Shown here: piece after piece, positions 43,418 to 53,441 of the stretch | Position numbering within the stretch: position 1 is the stretch's first letter | Layout: each line of letters opens with the position of its first letter | Source of the DNA: Microbacterium schleiferi | GTDB lineage: Bacteria > Actinomycetota > Actinomycetes > Actinomycetales > Microbacteriaceae | Reading direction: 5' to 3' | Assembly (NCBI RefSeq): GCF_015565955.1 | Contig: NZ_CP064760.1 | Location: 806,001 to 870,000 of the forward strand | DNA: 64,000 nucleotides | Program-made: the position numbers and the translations under genes | The notes under the pieces: generated by a model | Told to the model about the DNA's origin: nothing | Database searches by the model: none | What the model saw: the letters and a program-made list of their open reading frames with translations, nothing else

Positions 43418-44778
43418 TCCGCGTCATTCCCCTCGAGCATCGTCGCCCACAGATCGGGGAACTGCGGCATCGTCTTGGCGGTCGTGCCGATGTCATCCAC
43501 GAAAACACCCTCGACAGCGAGGCCGATCAGAGCACCCGTGGTCGCGATGCGGTGATCGTGGAAAGCCCGCCAGACACCGCCGTGCAGGGGCTGTGGAAGG
43601 ACCCGAATACCGTCCTCCAGCTCTTCTGCGCCGCCTCCTAGCGCGCGCAGGTTACCCACGAGCGCGGCGATGCGGTCGGTCTCGTGGCCCCGGATGTGTC
43701 CCACACCGGTGATCGTCGTCGGCTCGGCGGCGAAGGCGGCGAGCCCGACGATCGTGGGTGTCAGCTCGCTCGCCGCAGACAGGTCGATCTCGATGCCCCG
43801 GATGCCGCGCCCCGCCGCGACGGTGAGGGCGCCGCCGCGGCGCGTGACGCGTGCTCCCATATCGTGCAGGATCGTCGCGAGCATGACGCCGGGCTGGGTG
43901 GAGTGCGCAGGCCAGCCGGTGATGGTGACAGTCCCACCGGTCACCATGGCAGCGGCGAGGAAAGGGGCGGCGTTGGACAGGTCGGGCTCGATGGCGACGG
44001 TCTTGCCGCGTGGGGGCTGCGGGGGCACGATCCACTCGCGTGGGGACGGCCGCTCGACGTGCACGCCGCGATGGGCCAGGCACTCGATGGTCATATCGAT
44101 GTGCGGCAGGCTCGGCAGTCGCGATCCGGAGTGGATCAGGTGCAGGCCCGTGTCGAACCGGGGCGCCGCGAGCAGCATCCCCGACACGAACTGACTGGAC
44201 GCGCTCGCATCGATCACGACTTCACCGCCGCGGATGTGGCCACGCCCCCGCACCTGGAAGGGGAGCGCCCAGCGGCCTTCGTCATCGACGTCCACACCGA
44301 CGTCGCGCAGCGCGGTGATCATCGCCCCCATCGGGCGGTGCAGCGCGCTCTCGTGCGCGGTGAGGGTGACATCGCCATCTGCCAGGCCTGCGATACCGGC
44401 GATGAACCGCATGACGGTGCCCGCTTGGCCGCAGTCGACTGTCGCGCCGTGCAGTCCCGAGGAGGAGGCCCCGACCGAGCCCGATCCGCCCGGAGGGGTC
44501 ACGACCAGGTCGGGCCCGAAGGGGCTGTCACCCTCGACGGGGTCGATCTGGACGCCCAGCGCCGTGAGGGCCGCGACCATGCGCACCGAGTCATCGGAGT
44601 GCAGGGGCGCCTGAATGGTGCTGGGGGCGTCGGCAATGGCCGCGAGGATCAACTCACGGTTGGTGAGCGACTTGGAACCTGGGACCGCGAGGCGCGCGGC
44701 GAGGGCACCCGCGGATCGCGGGGCGAGCCAGCCGGACTGGCCGGAACTGGCGGGGACGGAATATCTTTCGCCGCTCAT
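43414..44778 (-). CDS. aroA: 3-phosphoshikimate 1-carboxyvinyltransferase (EPSP synthase)
   Basis: A 454-residue enzyme of the shikimate pathway, joining shikimate-3-phosphate and phosphoenolpyruvate. Seen: [17 protein letters not shown] at the N-terminus, [10 protein letters not shown] (the class I-like form with Ala after Gln), [24 protein letters not shown] and [13 protein letters not shown]. The loop at about residue 120 has Gln-Ala-Gly-Thr where glyphosate-sensitive enzymes usually have NAGTAMR; the difference is only noted. Its first codons overlap the -35 box of the sigH promoter on the other strand. Confidence 0.94.
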   Translation of the reverse strand: MSGERYSVPASSGQSGWLAPRSAGALAARLAVPGSKSLTNRELILAAIADAPSTIQAPLHSDDSVRMVAALTALGVQIDPVEGDSPFGPDLVVTPPGGSGSVGASSSGLHGATVDCGQAGTVMRFIAGIAGLADGDVTLTAHESALHRPMGAMITALRDVGVDVDDEGRWALPFQVRGRGHIRGGEVVIDASASSQFVSGMLLAAPRFDTGLHLIHSGSRLPSLPHIDMTIECLAHRGVHVERPSPREWIVPPQPPRGKTVAIEPDLSNAAPFLAAAMVTGGTVTITGWPAHSTQPGVMLATILHDMGARVTRRGGALTVAAGRGIRGIEIDLSAASELTPTIVGLAAFAAEPTTITGVGHIRGHETDRIAALVGNLRALGGGAEELEDGIRVLPQPLHGGVWRAFHDHRIATTGALIGLAVEGVFVDDIGTTAKTMPQFPDLWATMLEGNDAE

Positions 44779-44783
44779 CGGTT
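44758..44783 (+). promoter_or_regulatory. SigH/SigR-type promoter of sigH
   Basis: GGAAT (44758-44762), 18 bases, GTT (44781-44783), which is the known SigR/SigH consensus with exact spacing. It lies 30 bases before the sigH ATG, so the sigma factor very probably drives its own gene under thiol-oxidative stress. The -35 part lies within the start of aroA. Confidence 0.75.
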
Positions 44784-44813
44784 CCTAGCCTAATGAGGGA
44801 CGGAAGGAGCCCG

Positions 44814-45449
44814 ATGACGATCGTTGTGGCGCCAGACGTAGACTGGCGCGTGATGACTGATCAGGCCGAGGCGCCGGCCGACCCGCGCGCGCAGTTTGAA
44901 GAGCAGGCTCTGCCGTTCATGGACCAGCTCTACGCCGCCGCCATGCGGATGACGAGGAATCCCGCGGATGCCGCGGACCTGGTCCAGGAGACCTTCGTCA
45001 AGGCCTATGCGTCGTGGTCGAGCTTCACCCAGGGGACGAACCTGAAGGCGTGGCTCTATCGCATCCTCACTAACGCGTACATCAACACGTACCGCAAGAA
45101 GCAGCGAGAGCCCTACCAGAGCGCCATCGAGGATCTCGAGGACTGGCAACTCGGCGGGGCGGAGTCAACGACCTCGACGCGCACGAGGTCGGCCGAGGCC
45201 GAGGCTATCGACCACATGCCGGCATCCGTCGTCAAGGACGCGTTGCAGTCGATCCCCGAGGACTTCCGCCTCGCGGTGTATCTGGCCGACGTCGAGGGCT
45301 TCGCCTACCAAGAGATCGCTGACATTATGAAGACCCCCATCGGCACCGTGATGAGCCGTCTGCACCGTGGCAGACGGATGCTGCGGGAGCTGTTGGCCGA
45401 ATACGCGACCGAGCGCGGGATCTCGGTCGCCCCAAGGAGTGCGACATGA
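44814..45449 (+). CDS. sigH: ECF sigma factor SigH (SigR-type)
   Basis: A 211-residue ECF sigma factor for thiol-oxidative and heat stress. Region 2 spans [30 protein letters not shown] (given as [15 protein letters not shown] and [14 protein letters not shown]) and region 4 contains [18 protein letters not shown] and [14 protein letters not shown]. Length, the paired ZAS anti-sigma gene and the GGAAT-N18-GTT promoter agree on the SigH/SigR group. The ATG at 44814 follows GGAAGGAG by five bases; an upstream ATG at 44793 lacks such a site. Confidence 0.93.
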   Translation: MTIVVAPDVDWRVMTDQAEAPADPRAQFEEQALPFMDQLYAAAMRMTRNPADAADLVQETFVKAYASWSSFTQGTNLKAWLYRILTNAYINTYRKKQREPYQSAIEDLEDWQLGGAESTTSTRTRSAEAEAIDHMPASVVKDALQSIPEDFRLAVYLADVEGFAYQEIADIMKTPIGTVMSRLHRGRRMLRELLAEYATERGISVAPRSAT

Positions 45450-45724
45450 CCGACTGCGGCTGCGCGAAAGCTACGCGGGACTTGGAGGAGTACCTGCGCA
45501 ACGAAGTGTGCAAGACCGAGCACGCCGATATTCGTGAGCACCTGGAGCATTGCCCCGCGTGCCGCGAAGAGGCGCTCGTGGCTACCACGCTCACGGAGGC
45601 TGTGGCTCGCGCCTGCACCGAGACCGCGCCCGAGGAGCTGCGCGATCAGGTGATGGCGAAGCTGCGGGCCGTGCAGGCAGTCCACGACACCGAATTGGCC
45701 ACGAAGGCCTCACCGACCGTCTAG
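45446..45724 (+). CDS. rshA: ZAS-type anti-sigma factor RshA
   Basis: A 92-residue zinc-binding anti-sigma factor with the H-x3-C-x2-C core at His32, Cys36 and Cys39 plus N-terminal Cys4, Cys6 and Cys22. In RsrA/RshA oxidation forms a disulfide, zinc is lost and SigH is freed. The C-terminal helices contact the sigma factor. ATGA overlap with sigH ensures balanced synthesis. Confidence 0.9.
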   Translation: MTDCGCAKATRDLEEYLRNEVCKTEHADIREHLEHCPACREEALVATTLTEAVARACTETAPEELRDQVMAKLRAVQAVHDTELATKASPTV

Positions 45725-45728
45725 TCGA

Positions 45729-46623
45729 TCAGAGCGCGGTCGGAACGAACACGCGCAGGGCGCGCGGAACGATGTCGATCGTGAGGGGGAGCTGACCGAT
45801 CGGGTCCCCGTCGGCGTACGCGGTGACGCCTGCCGCCTGGAGGCGCACCGTGCGGGCGCGGTGCATGCTGACTTCGGGGACTGTTCCGTGGGTGCCGCGA
45901 TAGACGCGGGGAGCAGGCGCAGGAACCGTGCGCGGTGCGTTGGGCGGACGAGCACGACATCCAGTTCGCCGTCGGCAGGGTCCGCGCGGGGGCGATCCGA
46001 ACGCCCCCGCCGTAGCTGGTGCCGTTGGCGACCGCCGCCATGAGCAGCGCTCCGTCGTGCCGTGTCACCGTACCTGCGGCATCCGTCAGCTCGACCTCGT
46101 AGGCGAAGCTATGCAGCGCCAGCAGCTCGCGCAGGATCGCGAACGTATAGCGCGACGATCCGCGCGGCCAGCGCATTCGGTTGGCGCGATCGTTGACGAG
46201 GGAGTCGAATCCGCTCGCCAGAACCGACCCGAAGTAGACCGCCGGCTCGCCCTCCCGTTGAACGCGCGCGAGGTCGATGTCGCGGGTCATCCCGCCTGCG
46301 ATCGCGTCGGCAGCCTCGTCGGGACGCAGTTCGCGGATGCCGAGAATCTCCGCCAGATCGTTGCCCGTCCCGGCCGGGATGATGCCCAGGGGAGTCTCGC
46401 TATGAGCGAGGACCTGCATCGCGAGGGAGACCGTCCCGTCTCCGCCGGCCACGGCCACGGCATCCGTCCCGAGGCGGACCGCTTCGCGCAGCAGATCCGT
46501 CGATTCGGCGGCGCTTCCACCGCTGATCAGGGTCGCACGGATGCCGTGCTGGCGCAGACGCTCAGCTGCTCTCCGTGCGATCGTGCCACCCGTCCCGGCT
46601 CGAGCTGCCGGGTTGACCAGCAC
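45729..46623 (-). CDS. Diacylglycerol/lipid kinase family protein (two apparent frameshifts)
   Basis: About 298 residues if repaired. Seen: VLVNPAARAGTG at the start, the catalytic GGDGT motif in VAVAGGDGTVSLAMQ, PLGIIPAGTGNDLAEILG, and the later VRIAP region. It is the DagK/YegS lipid kinase fold, using ATP to phosphorylate diacylglycerol or a related lipid. The frame breaks in GGGGG at 45988-45992 and GGGG at 45908-45911; with one more base at each the end reads ADGDPIGQLPLTIDIVPRAL and stops at 45729-45731. The GTG start is eight bases past the kgd stop. Confidence 0.85.
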
Positions 46624-46631
46624 GGTGACGT

Positions 46632-49600
46632 TCAGAGGGTAAGCGCCTTCTGCATGATCTCCGCCTGCTCAGCGGCATGCACCTTGGGGGAGCCGGTTGC
46701 CGTGGATGCCGCAGCAGCCCGCGACACGCGACGAATCGTCCGCCCATGCAGGTGCTTCACCACTTCCAGGGCGATGAAGGGCCAGGCCCCCTGGTTCTCC
46801 GGCTCGTCCTGCACCCACACCAGCTCGGCATTCGGGTACTCGTCGATGACCCGGTTGAGGTCGTCGACCGGAGCTGGATAGAACTGCTCCAGCCGCACCA
46901 GGGCGACCTCGGGGTTCGGGTTCTTCTCGAGTTCCGACTTCAGGTCCCAGTGGATCTTGCCCGAGTGCAGGAGGACGCGCTTGACGGCGCTCTTGTCGAT
47001 CCCGCGGTCGTCGTCGAGTACCGGCTGGAACCGGCCACCCACGAAGTCCTCGACCGGGCTCGTCGCACCGCGCAGGCGCAGCATGGCCTTCGGCGTGAAG
47101 ACGATCAGGGGGCGCCGCGGGCGCGCGTACGCCTGGCGGCGAAGAAGGTGGAAGTAGGATGCCGGCGTCGACGGGCGTGCCACGATCATGTTGTCCTGCG
47201 CGCACATCTGCAGGTAGCGCTCGATGCGAGCCGACGAGTGATCCGGGCCCTGACCCTCATACCCGTGCGGCAGCAGAAGCACCACGCTTGACTGCTGCCC
47301 CCACTTCTGGTCGGCGGACGAGATGAACTCGTCGATCACCGACTGGGCGCCGTTCGCGAAGTCGCCGAACTGCGCCTCCCAGAGGACGAGAGTGTCGGCG
47401 CGCTCGACCGAGTAGCCGTATTCGAACCCCATCGCGGCGTACTCGCTCAGGAGGGAGTCGTAGATCCAGAACCGCCCCTGTGACTGGGAGAGGTTCACCA
47501 GCGGCAGCCACTCCTGACCGTTGGCGCGGTCGTGGAACACGGCATGCCGCTGCACGAAGGTTCCGCGCCGCGAGTCCTGGCCGACCATCCGGACGTTGGT
47601 GCCTTCGACGAGGAGGGAACCGAACGCGAGGAGTTCGCCGAACGACCAGTCGATACTGCCGTTGCGGCTCATGTCCTGGCGCTTGTCGAGCAGCTGCTGC
47701 AGCTTTTGGTGAACCGTGAACCCGTCGGGCTTGTTGACGAAGGCATCGCCGATGAGCTGAACGACATCGCGCGAGACGCCCGTCGTCTCCGGCTCGCCGA
47801 TGGTGTCGATCGTGCCCGTCATCGGCGCGCTCGCGACCTGAGAGGATCCGGTCTCGGCGGCGTGCGTTTCGGCGAAGGCTTGCTCCAGGCGATCCTGGAA
47901 GTCCTTCTTGGCTTGCTCGTACTGCTCTTCGGTGATGTCACCGCGACCCACGAGGGACTCGGTGTACAGGCGGCGCACGGATCGCTTCGCCTCGATGAGG
48001 TTCGTCATCAGCGGCTGGGTCATCGAGGGGTCGTCGCCCTCGTTGTGTCCGCGGCGGCGGTAGACCACCAGGTCGATCACGATGTCGCGGTGGAATCTCT
48101 CGCGGTAGGCGAAGGCGACCTGGGCGACACGGACCACGGCCTCGGGGTCATCGCCGTTGACGTGAAGGATCGGGGCTTGGATGGTCTTTGCGACATCCGT
48201 CGCGTAGACGGAGGTGCGGCCATCCTGGGGCAGGGTGGTGAAGCCGACCTGGTTGTTGACGACGACGTGCACCGTGCCGCCCGTGCGATAGGCGCGCAGC
48301 TGAGACATCTGGAGGGTTTCGACCACGATGCCCTGGCCGGCGAAAGCGGCGTCGCCGTGAATGAGGATCGGCAGCCACGTGAACGAACCCAGCGGCAGCC
48401 GGTCCTGCTTGGCGCGGGTGATTCCCTCGAGAACACCGTCGACGGTTTCGAGGTGCGAGGGGTTCGCCGCCAGGTAGACCGGAAGCTCCTCGCCGCCGTC
48501 GGCGACAAAGGTGCCTTCGGTTCCGAGGTGATACTTGACATCGCCCGAGCCGCGCTTGGAACCGATGGCGACGCGTCCCTCGAACTCGCGGAACACCTGT
48601 CCGTAGGTCTTGCCGGCGACGTTGGTGAGGACGTTCAGTCGCCCGCGGTGCGCCATTCCGATCGTGGCCCCGTCGAGCCCCGTTTCGGCAGCGCCCTGGA
48701 GGATTTCATCCAGCAGCGGGATGAGGGACTCGCCGCCTTCGAGGCTGAACCGCTTCTGACCCACGTACTTGGTCTGCAGGAACGTCTCGAAGGCTTCGGC
48801 TTCGTTGAGCTTGCTGAGGATGCGCAGCTGCTCGTCGTGTCCGGGCTTGGTGTACTTGACCTCGAGGTTCTGCTGGAACCAGGCTCGCTGCTCCGGGTCC
48901 TGGATGTGCATGTACTCGATGCCGATCGTGCGGCAGTACGAGTCGCGGAGCACACCGAGGACCTCGCGCAGCTTCATGATGCGCTTGCCGCCGAAGCCGT
49001 TCGTGACGAACTCGCGGTCGAGGTCCCAGAACGTCAGCCCGTGCGACTCGATCTCGAGGTCGGGGTGCGTGCGCTGCTGGTATTCGAGCGGGTCGATGTC
49101 GGCCATGAGATGGCCGCGAACGCGGTAGCTGTTGATCAGTTCCTGCACGCGAGCGGTCTTGTCGATCCGCTCGGCGATGTCGACGTTGATGTCGGCGTTC
49201 CAGTGGATCGGAGCGTAGGGGATGCGCAGCTCGGCGAAGATGTCTTCGTAGAAGCGGCGCTCGCCGATGAGCAGCTCATGGATCTTCTTGAGGAACTCTC
49301 CCGAGCCGGCGCCCTGGATGACGCGGTGGTCGTACGTGCTCGTGAGCGTGATCGTCTTGCCGATCGCCAGTTCGTTGAGCGTCTTCTCGCTCGCCCCCTG
49401 GAACTCTGCGGGGTACTCCAGCGCGCCGGCGCCGACGATGCACCCCTGTCCCTTCATGAGGCGGGGAACCGAGTGCACCGTGCCGATGCCGCCCGGGTTG
49501 GTCAGCGAGATGGTGGTGTTCTGGAAGTCCGCCGCGGTGAGCTTGTTCTTGCGGGCGCGGGAGACGAGGTCTTCGTAGGCCGACAGGTATTCGGCGAAGG

Positions 49601-50351
49601 TGAGGGTGTCGGCGTGCTTGATGCTCGGCACCAGCAGCGCTCGCGTGCCGTCGGGCTTGGGGAGGTCGATCGCGATGCCGAGGTTCACGTGGGCCGGGGC
49701 GACCACTGAGGGCTTCCCGTCGACCTCTGCGTAGAACACGTTCTGGCTGGGGAACTCGGTGAGGGCACGGATGATGGCCCACCCGATGAGGTGCGTGAAG
49801 CTGACCTTGCCGCCCCGCGTACGCGCCATGTGGTTGTTGATCACGATCCGGTTGTCGATCATGAGCTTGGCGGGAATCGTACGAACACTCGTCGCGGTGG
49901 GAACGGTGAGGGACTCGTCCATGTTCGCGGCGAGGGCCTTCGGCATTCCCTTGAGGGCGGTCACCGTGTCTTCCGACGGGGTTGCGTCTGAGGCGGCGCG
50001 CGCGGTGTCGGGAGCTTGCGCGGGAATCGGCTGGGCCGAGGCGGGACGCGCCGTGGTGCGGGCGACGGGCTGGGAGCCGATCACCGGTGTCGGCGCCGTC
50101 ACCGGGTGCGCGTCATCCGACGGGGGCTTGGATCCGGGGGCCGCGCTATCGCCAGATGTGGCAGCGCTATCGCCGGACGCCTTCGCGCCGTTCTCGGATG
50201 CGGAGTGGTAGGCCTCGAGCACCGGCCACCAGGCCTTGTCTACGGAGTTGCGGTCTTGCCGGAACTGCTCGTAAAGCTCTTCGACGAGCCACTCGTTGGC
50301 ACCGAACTCGCTTTCGTTCGACACTCCGACGCCGGTCACCTGACTCGACAC
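46632..50351 (-). CDS. kgd: Multifunctional 2-oxoglutarate decarboxylase/dehydrogenase Kgd (SucAB-type)
   Basis: About 1239 residues with three parts: a linker of Ala/Pro-rich sequence after a short N-terminal helix (NEWLVEELYEQFRQDRNSVD), an E2-like succinyltransferase domain ending in STYDHRVIQGAGSGEFL, and a thiamine-diphosphate E1 domain with TIGMAHRGRLNVL, HLGTEGTF and VVYRRRGHNEGDDP. In actinobacteria this fused enzyme makes succinyl-CoA in the tricarboxylic acid cycle and is restrained by GarA. The start chosen is GTG 50351 (VSSQVTGVGVSNE), the usual family N-terminus; an ATG at 50456 adds 35 residues of unlikely sequence. Intact over 3.7 kb. Confidence 0.93.
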   Translation of the reverse strand: MSSQVTGVGVSNESEFGANEWLVEELYEQFRQDRNSVDKAWWPVLEAYHSASENGAKASGDSAATSGDSAAPGSKPPSDDAHPVTAPTPVIGSQPVARTTARPASAQPIPAQAPDTARAASDATPSEDTVTALKGMPKALAANMDESLTVPTATSVRTIPAKLMIDNRIVINNHMARTRGGKVSFTHLIGWAIIRALTEFPSQNVFYAEVDGKPSVVAPAHVNLGIAIDLPKPDGTRALLVPSIKHADTLTFAEYLSAYEDLVSRARKNKLTAADFQNTTISLTNPGGIGTVHSVPRLMKGQGCIVGAGALEYPAEFQGASEKTLNELAIGKTITLTSTYDHRVIQGAGSGEFLKKIHELLIGERRFYEDIFAELRIPYAPIHWNADINVDIAERIDKTARVQELINSYRVRGHLMADIDPLEYQQRTHPDLEIESHGLTFWDLDREFVTNGFGGKRIMKLREVLGVLRDSYCRTIGIEYMHIQDPEQRAWFQQNLEVKYTKPGHDEQLRILSKLNEAEAFETFLQTKYVGQKRFSLEGGESLIPLLDEILQGAAETGLDGATIGMAHRGRLNVLTNVAGKTYGQVFREFEGRVAIGSKRGSGDVKYHLGTEGTFVADGGEELPVYLAANPSHLETVDGVLEGITRAKQDRLPLGSFTWLPILIHGDAAFAGQGIVVETLQMSQLRAYRTGGTVHVVVNNQVGFTTLPQDGRTSVYATDVAKTIQAPILHVNGDDPEAVVRVAQVAFAYRERFHRDIVIDLVVYRRRGHNEGDDPSMTQPLMTNLIEAKRSVRRLYTESLVGRGDITEEQYEQAKKDFQDRLEQAFAETHAAETGSSQVASAPMTGTIDTIGEPETTGVSRDVVQLIGDAFVNKPDGFTVHQKLQQLLDKRQDMSRNGSIDWSFGELLAFGSLLVEGTNVRMVGQDSRRGTFVQRHAVFHDRANGQEWLPLVNLSQSQGRFWIYDSLLSEYAAMGFEYGYSVERADTLVLWEAQFGDFANGAQSVIDEFISSADQKWGQQSSVVLLLPHGYEGQGPDHSSARIERYLQMCAQDNMIVARPSTPASYFHLLRRQAYARPRRPLIVFTPKAMLRLRGATSPVEDFVGGRFQPVLDDDRGIDKSAVKRVLLHSGKIHWDLKSELEKNPNPEVALVRLEQFYPAPVDDLNRVIDEYPNAELVWVQDEPENQGAWPFIALEVVKHLHGRTIRRVSRAAAASTATGSPKVHAAEQAEIMQKALTL

Positions 50352-50526
50352 GTTAGATCGCCCGCTTTCGTCACGATTGTCGTCGCGGACCGTCGTCGTC
50401 GCGCCCGCTTCGTTCAACACACCAGCGTAGTCCGTCTCGACACCCCGGCAGGCCATCAGAACCCTGAGCTGCGCCGCGAATTGGTCACGATTCCGCTGAG
50501 ATCATCGACCGGTAGGCTTTGCGCAC

Positions 50527-51981
50527 ATGGAGTTCTACGGTGATGCGCCGGCCTTCGATCTGACGTACTCGGACGTCTTCCTCGTTCCTCGCCGATCGGG
50601 GGTCGGCAGCCGACTCGAGGTCGATCTCTCTCCGCGTGACGGAACCGCAGCGACCGTGCCTCTGGTCTCTGCGAACATGAACTCGGTCACGGGGCCGCGC
50701 CTGGCCGCGACGCTCGCCCGCCGGGGCGGACTCGGAGTCCTGCCGCAGGACCTGCCGTTGCAGGAGCTCGACGCCGCGATCCGCTGGGTCAAAGATCAGC
50801 CGGTCACGTGGGACAGCCCGCTGGTGCTTCCCCCCGATGCAACGGTGGCGGAGGCGACGACCCTGCTGCCTCCGACGGAGGGGTACGGCGTGATCGTCGC
50901 GCCGCCCGCCGACCGCCTCATGATCGAAGCCGTCCAGGGCATTGTGACGGCCGTCCGCCTCGGATCGGCCCTCCCCGATGCGCGTCTGGGCGATCTCGCG
51001 CGCGGCCGGCCCGCATCCGTGGATGCCGATGACATCGAGTCCGCGCGGCACGCCTTCGATGTCATCGTCGCCGCCGACGCCGAGATCGTCTGCGTCGTCC
51101 ACCACGGGCAGGTCGTGGGCACGCTGTCTCGCCGGAGCGCCCTCCGCGCCACGCTGTACCAGCCCGCCGTCGACCGAGACGGTCGCCTCATCGTTGCCGC
51201 CGCCGTCGGTATCAACGGCGATGTCGCGGGCAAGGCGCGCGCGCTGGTCGCAGCCGGTGTCGACGTGCTCGTTCTCGACACCGCGCACGGCCATCAAGAG
51301 GGGATGCTCAGCGCACTGCGAACGGTGTCCGCCCTCGATCTTGGCGTACCGCTTGTTGCGGGCAACGTCGTCACGAGCGCGGGTGTCGACGATCTCGTTG
51401 CTGCTGGCGCGAACATCATCAAGGTCGGTGTCGGACCTGGCGCGATGTGTACGACACGGATGATGACCGCGGTCGGTCGCCCGCAGTTCTCGGCGGTCCA
51501 TGAAACGGCCCTGGCCGCCCGTAGTGCCGGAGCTCACGTGTGGGCGGACGGCGGGGTGCGCTATCCGCGCGATGTTGCGCTGGCACTGGCAGCCGGTGCG
51601 GCATCCGTCATGATCGGCTCCTGGTTCGCCGGGACGATCGAGGCGCCCGGGACTCTCCAACGCGACGCCGCCGGCCGCCTCTACAAGGAATCGTGGGGGA
51701 TGGCGTCGACGAAGGCCGTGCAGGCGCGCTTCGGTCGCTTGGATGCCTACGAGCGCGCTCGCAAGGAACTGTTCGCGGAGGGGATCTCCTCGTCGAAGAT
51801 CTACCTCGATCCGCAGCGACCGGGCCTCGAAGACCTCATCGACATGATCACCTCCGGCGTCCGATCATCGTTCACGTACGCCGGTGCGGCATCCGTGCCC
51901 GAGTTCCACGAACGGGCCCTCGTCGGCCTGCAGTCTGCGGCCGGCTACGAAGAGGGCAAAGCGCTCCCGGTCAGCTGGTGA
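50527..51981 (+). CDS. guaB1: GuaB1-type IMP dehydrogenase family protein, probable GMP reductase
   Basis: A 484-residue TIM-barrel protein with two CBS domains (about 95-210). Catalytic loop GVGPGAMCTTRMMTAVGRPQ with Cys308, preceded by VDVLVLDTAHGH and followed by WADGGVRYPRDVALALAAGA. GuaB1-family enzymes of mycobacteria have been shown to be GMP reductases regulated through their CBS domains rather than IMP dehydrogenases; the same is likely here. TAGGCT (50513-50518) lies eight bases before the ATG. The two CNNM genes follow, as in mycobacteria. Confidence 0.92.
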   Translation: MEFYGDAPAFDLTYSDVFLVPRRSGVGSRLEVDLSPRDGTAATVPLVSANMNSVTGPRLAATLARRGGLGVLPQDLPLQELDAAIRWVKDQPVTWDSPLVLPPDATVAEATTLLPPTEGYGVIVAPPADRLMIEAVQGIVTAVRLGSALPDARLGDLARGRPASVDADDIESARHAFDVIVAADAEIVCVVHHGQVVGTLSRRSALRATLYQPAVDRDGRLIVAAAVGINGDVAGKARALVAAGVDVLVLDTAHGHQEGMLSALRTVSALDLGVPLVAGNVVTSAGVDDLVAAGANIIKVGVGPGAMCTTRMMTAVGRPQFSAVHETALAARSAGAHVWADGGVRYPRDVALALAAGAASVMIGSWFAGTIEAPGTLQRDAAGRLYKESWGMASTKAVQARFGRLDAYERARKELFAEGISSSKIYLDPQRPGLEDLIDMITSGVRSSFTYAGAASVPEFHERALVGLQSAAGYEEGKALPVSW

Positions 51982-52048
51982 CCGCTCGCGCGTGCGTGAG
52001 GAAAAGCTCGTCCCGGGGCTGACGTTCCACCGGTAGACTCGTGCCACG

Positions 52049-52117
52049 ATGGACGACCCTCCGAGTTGCCGACGATCGCCCCACCGACCCGCACTCCTGA
52101 CCGGGGGTGATGCGTGA
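52049..52117 (+). CDS. Candidate Asp/Pro-rich leader peptide before the CNNM genes
   Basis: A 22-codon frame starting MDDPPSCRRSPHRP, whose TGA stop shares its A with the ATG of the next gene (TGATG). A TAGACT box (52034-52039) lies nine bases before its ATG, so the transcript would have almost no leader in front of it, as for other genes here. GGGGGTG (52103-52109) inside it serves as the ribosome site of the transporter gene. Acidic residues and prolines directly after the first Met are what make MgtL of Salmonella destabilise ribosomes at low magnesium. The gene behind it is a magnesium/cobalt transporter. Function is inferred; coding status is unproven. Confidence 0.4.
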   Translation: MDDPPSCRRSPHRPALLTGGDA

Positions 52118-53441
52118 TGGAGTTCATCATGCTGGGGGTGGGGCTCCTCCTCACCATCGGAACCGGACTGTTCGTCGCCAGCGAGTTCGCGCTGGTCAAT
52201 CTCGATCGCGCCGACCTCGAGGCGCGGCAGGCCGCCGGTGAGACGCGACTTGCGCTGACGATCAGTGCGCTGAAGATCACCTCGACGCACCTCTCGAGCG
52301 CGCAACTGGGCATCACCCTGACCACGCTGCTCACCGGTTACACGATGGAGCCGGCGATTTCGAGCCTGCTGCGACCCGTGTTCCTCGGGTGGGGCTGGCC
52401 GGAGGCCGTCATCAGCCCGCTCGCTGCGATCATCGGTGTCGCGATCGCCACCATCTTCTCGATGGTGATCGGTGAACTCGTGCCGAAGAACTTCGCGCTC
52501 GCCGTGCCACGACAGACCGCGAAGCTCGTTGTGCCGTTCCAGACCGCCTTCACGACCGTGTTCCGCCCCGCGATCGTCGTGCTCAACGGAAGTGCCAACG
52601 CCTTCCTTCGCGCGGTGGGGATCGAGCCCAAGGAGGAGCTCTCGGGTGCGCGTTCGGCCGAGGAACTGTCGAGTCTCGTGCGCCGCTCCGCCAGCGCTGG
52701 CGTCCTGGAACAGGACACCGCCTCGCTCCTGGACCGCTCCCTCACCTTCGCGCGCCTCACGGCCGCCGATGTCATGACGCCGCGTCCGAGCGTTCACGCG
52801 CTGGGCGCCGATGACTCCGTCGAGGATGTCATCCAGCTCGCGCGCTCGACCGGTCACAGCCGCTTCCCCGTCTACGAGGAGTCCATGGACGACATCGTCG
52901 GGATCGCGCACCTGAAGGCGGCCGTGGCAGTGCCGCGTGGCAAGCGGGGAACGGTTCCCGTCGCGGCGATCGCGACCGAGCCGCTTCGCGTGCCCGAAGC
53001 GGTCCACCTGGACGCTCTGCTGTCTGAGCTTCGGTCGCGCGGCTACCAGATGGCGATCGTCGTCGATGAGTACGGCGGCACCGCCGGCGTCGTCACGCTC
53101 GAAGACCTCGTGGAAGAGATCGTCGGCGAAGTGCTCGACGAGCACGACAGGCGCCGCACCGACATCGTCCGCATCGACCGTGACGTCGTCTTCCCCGGGA
53201 CCTGCGGCCGGACGAGGTCCTCGACCGGGTCGGGATCCGCATTCCCGTGGGCGACGTCTACGACACCGTCGGCGGCTACCTCATGAGTGAACTCGAGCGC
53301 ATCCCCGTCGTCGGCGACACTGTCGCGCTTCCGGAGGGTGCCCTCGTGGTGGAGCGGATGGCGGGTCGGCGCGTGGACCGGGTCAGGTTCGTCCCCACCG
53401 CGCTGCCCGGTGAGGACGCCGCCGAGGAGGTGCTGTCGTGA
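52117..53441 (+). CDS. CNNM/CorC-type transporter, first copy (apparent frameshift)
   Basis: About 441 residues if repaired: a DUF21/CNNM membrane domain (about 1-190, start [20 protein letters not shown]), two CBS domains with [20 protein letters not shown] and [20 protein letters not shown] (given as [13 protein letters not shown] and [16 protein letters not shown]) and a C-terminal CorC/HlyC domain. The family handles magnesium and cobalt efflux. The frame breaks in GGG at 53197-53199; adding one G gives [16 protein letters not shown] and joins the end [16 protein letters not shown]. The ATG at 52117 overlaps the leader ORF stop. Confidence 0.9.
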
